Assembly: GCA_964598225.1 (NCBI GenBank)
Contig: CAZRBG010000013.1
Coordinates: 1 to 64,000 of the forward strand
From: SG8-4 sp964598225
GTDB taxonomy: Bacteria; Planctomycetota; Phycisphaerae; Sedimentisphaerales; Anaerobacaceae
DNA: 64,000 nt
Reading direction: 5' to 3'
Part shown: piece by piece, positions 63,386 to 64,000 of the stretch
Layout of the letters: each line of letters begins with the position of its first letter
How positions within the stretch are numbered: position 1 is the stretch's first letter
Notes under the pieces: generated by a model
The model's database searches: none
Told to the model about the DNA's origin: nothing
The model's input: only the letters and a program-made list of their open reading frames with translations
Translations under genes and position numbers: made by a program

Positions 63386-64000
63386 ACGCTATAAGTGACC
63401 AGTTTGCTGCTCTATGGGAACAGGCCGTGAATATTTGGTTATCCGGCGGCTGGGGAATGGTGGCCCTGGCTTTGAACGCGCTGATTATGGTTGCCCTGGG
63501 GATGCAAGTGCTCTTTAAGCTTCGCGAGAGAGGCTTTCAGTCAGTACCGGAAAAGAAATGGCGACATTGGATCAATCACCCTGAGGAGCGTCGCGGGCCA
63601 ATCGGTGAGCTGCTCGATTTCGTCACCGGAGCCAAATCGCTCAAGCAATCGAGTGTATTTTTCGAGGAATTGCGAAATACGGAGATCGCTCCGTTCGAGC
63701 GCGACTTGCGGGTCATGAAGGTTTGCGTCACCGCTGCACCGCTGCTCGGGCTGCTCGGGACGGTTACCGGAATGCTCGCCACATTTGGAGCTCTGGCGTC
63801 CGGCTCCGGTGGTGAAAAGACTATGAGTCTCGTTGCCGAGGGCATTTCCGAAGCGTTGATAACGACGGAAACCGGCCTGATTGTTGCGTTGCCGGGACTC
63901 TTTTTCCAGTATCAGCTCTCGCGCAGACTCGAACGTTACAAGGTGTTTCTGGCGCACCTCGAAACGATTTGCGCACAGAAGCTCTTTAAGAGACTGAGCG
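63382..64000 (+). CDS. exbB: ExbB/TolQ-type proton channel, 3' end outside window
   Basis: The ATG at 63382 overlaps the previous stop (ATGA). About 206 residues are visible: a first membrane helix (GMVALALNALIMVALGMQVL), a cytoplasmic loop and the MotA/TolQ/ExbB core (APLLGLLGTVTGMLATFGAL, EGISEALITTETGLIVALPG). It would form, with ExbD and TonB expected further downstream, the proton-driven motor for the receptor. The sequence ends in the last cytoplasmic helix. Confidence 0.93.
   Translation, partial: MNAISDQFAALWEQAVNIWLSGGWGMVALALNALIMVALGMQVLFKLRERGFQSVPEKKWRHWINHPEERRGPIGELLDFVTGAKSLKQSSVFFEELRNTEIAPFERDLRVMKVCVTAAPLLGLLGTVTGMLATFGALASGSGGEKTMSLVAEGISEALITTETGLIVALPGLFFQYQLSRRLERYKVFLAHLETICAQKLFKRLS

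Overview
The window looks like a chromosomal segment of a Planctomycetota bacterium, most likely class Phycisphaerae (Sedimentisphaerales-like). This is an inference from gene content: several type II pseudopilins with a C-terminal 'LFLDSH' tail, very large secreted LamG/discoidin/lamin-tail/PQQ-propeller proteins, Tat-exported Gfo/Idh and GH29 enzymes, and a TonB system with DUF3450 and TtpC-like parts. The organism appears to be a Gram-negative (outer-membrane) polysaccharide and sugar utiliser. I saw no rRNA, tRNA or CRISPR array.

Layout. 1-5.9 kb: end of an exported protein, a decayed heavy-metal RND pump fragment, an ECF sigma / membrane-anchored regulator / lipoprotein / pseudopilin-tail cluster, and an outer-membrane barrel-like protein. 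5.9-9.5 kb: gene-poor, with a 183-bp palindromic MITE-like element, a lipoprotein gene and up to three short structured transcripts that end in similar GCCCCTG hairpins. 9.5-13.5 kb: xylB-xylA with its own promoter, then a hexapeptide acyltransferase. 13.5-22 kb: housekeeping, with queA divergent from gltX-pfkB-thpR-recA-alaS. 22-28.7 kb: two paralogous membrane proteins (one with zinc ribbons), then the convergent minus-strand operon aconitase - LOG protein - hypothetical - hisD.

29-45.7 kb is an accessory region. It has pseudopilins flanking a 931-residue LamG protein, a second MITE copy in opposite orientation (about 97% identical), two tandem exported methyltransferase-fold/PQQ-propeller proteins, a broken Gfo/Idh oxidoreductase fused in frame to pieces of other secreted proteins, and an alpha-L-fucosidase. 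45.7-47 kb is a decay zone with a group II intron RT fragment, a solo MITE end and an internally deleted fetB beside an intact fetA.

48-64 kb is the most interesting part. An orphan PhoB-type response regulator is followed by a pseudopilin, a discoidin protein, a CheW-like protein, a beta-helix protein, a TPR protein, a TonB-dependent receptor and a DUF3450 / TtpC-like / ExbB energising unit that runs off the window. Six upstream regions here carry 11-bp-spaced TAACA-like direct repeats resembling PhoB/PhoP boxes, and several sit 8-9 nt from a -10 hexamer. I infer a phosphate-starvation (or other two-component) regulon for TonB-dependent uptake. Its TtpC-like protein ends in an MgtE-like CBS pair, an unusual fusion suggesting that a ligand controls outer-membrane energisation.
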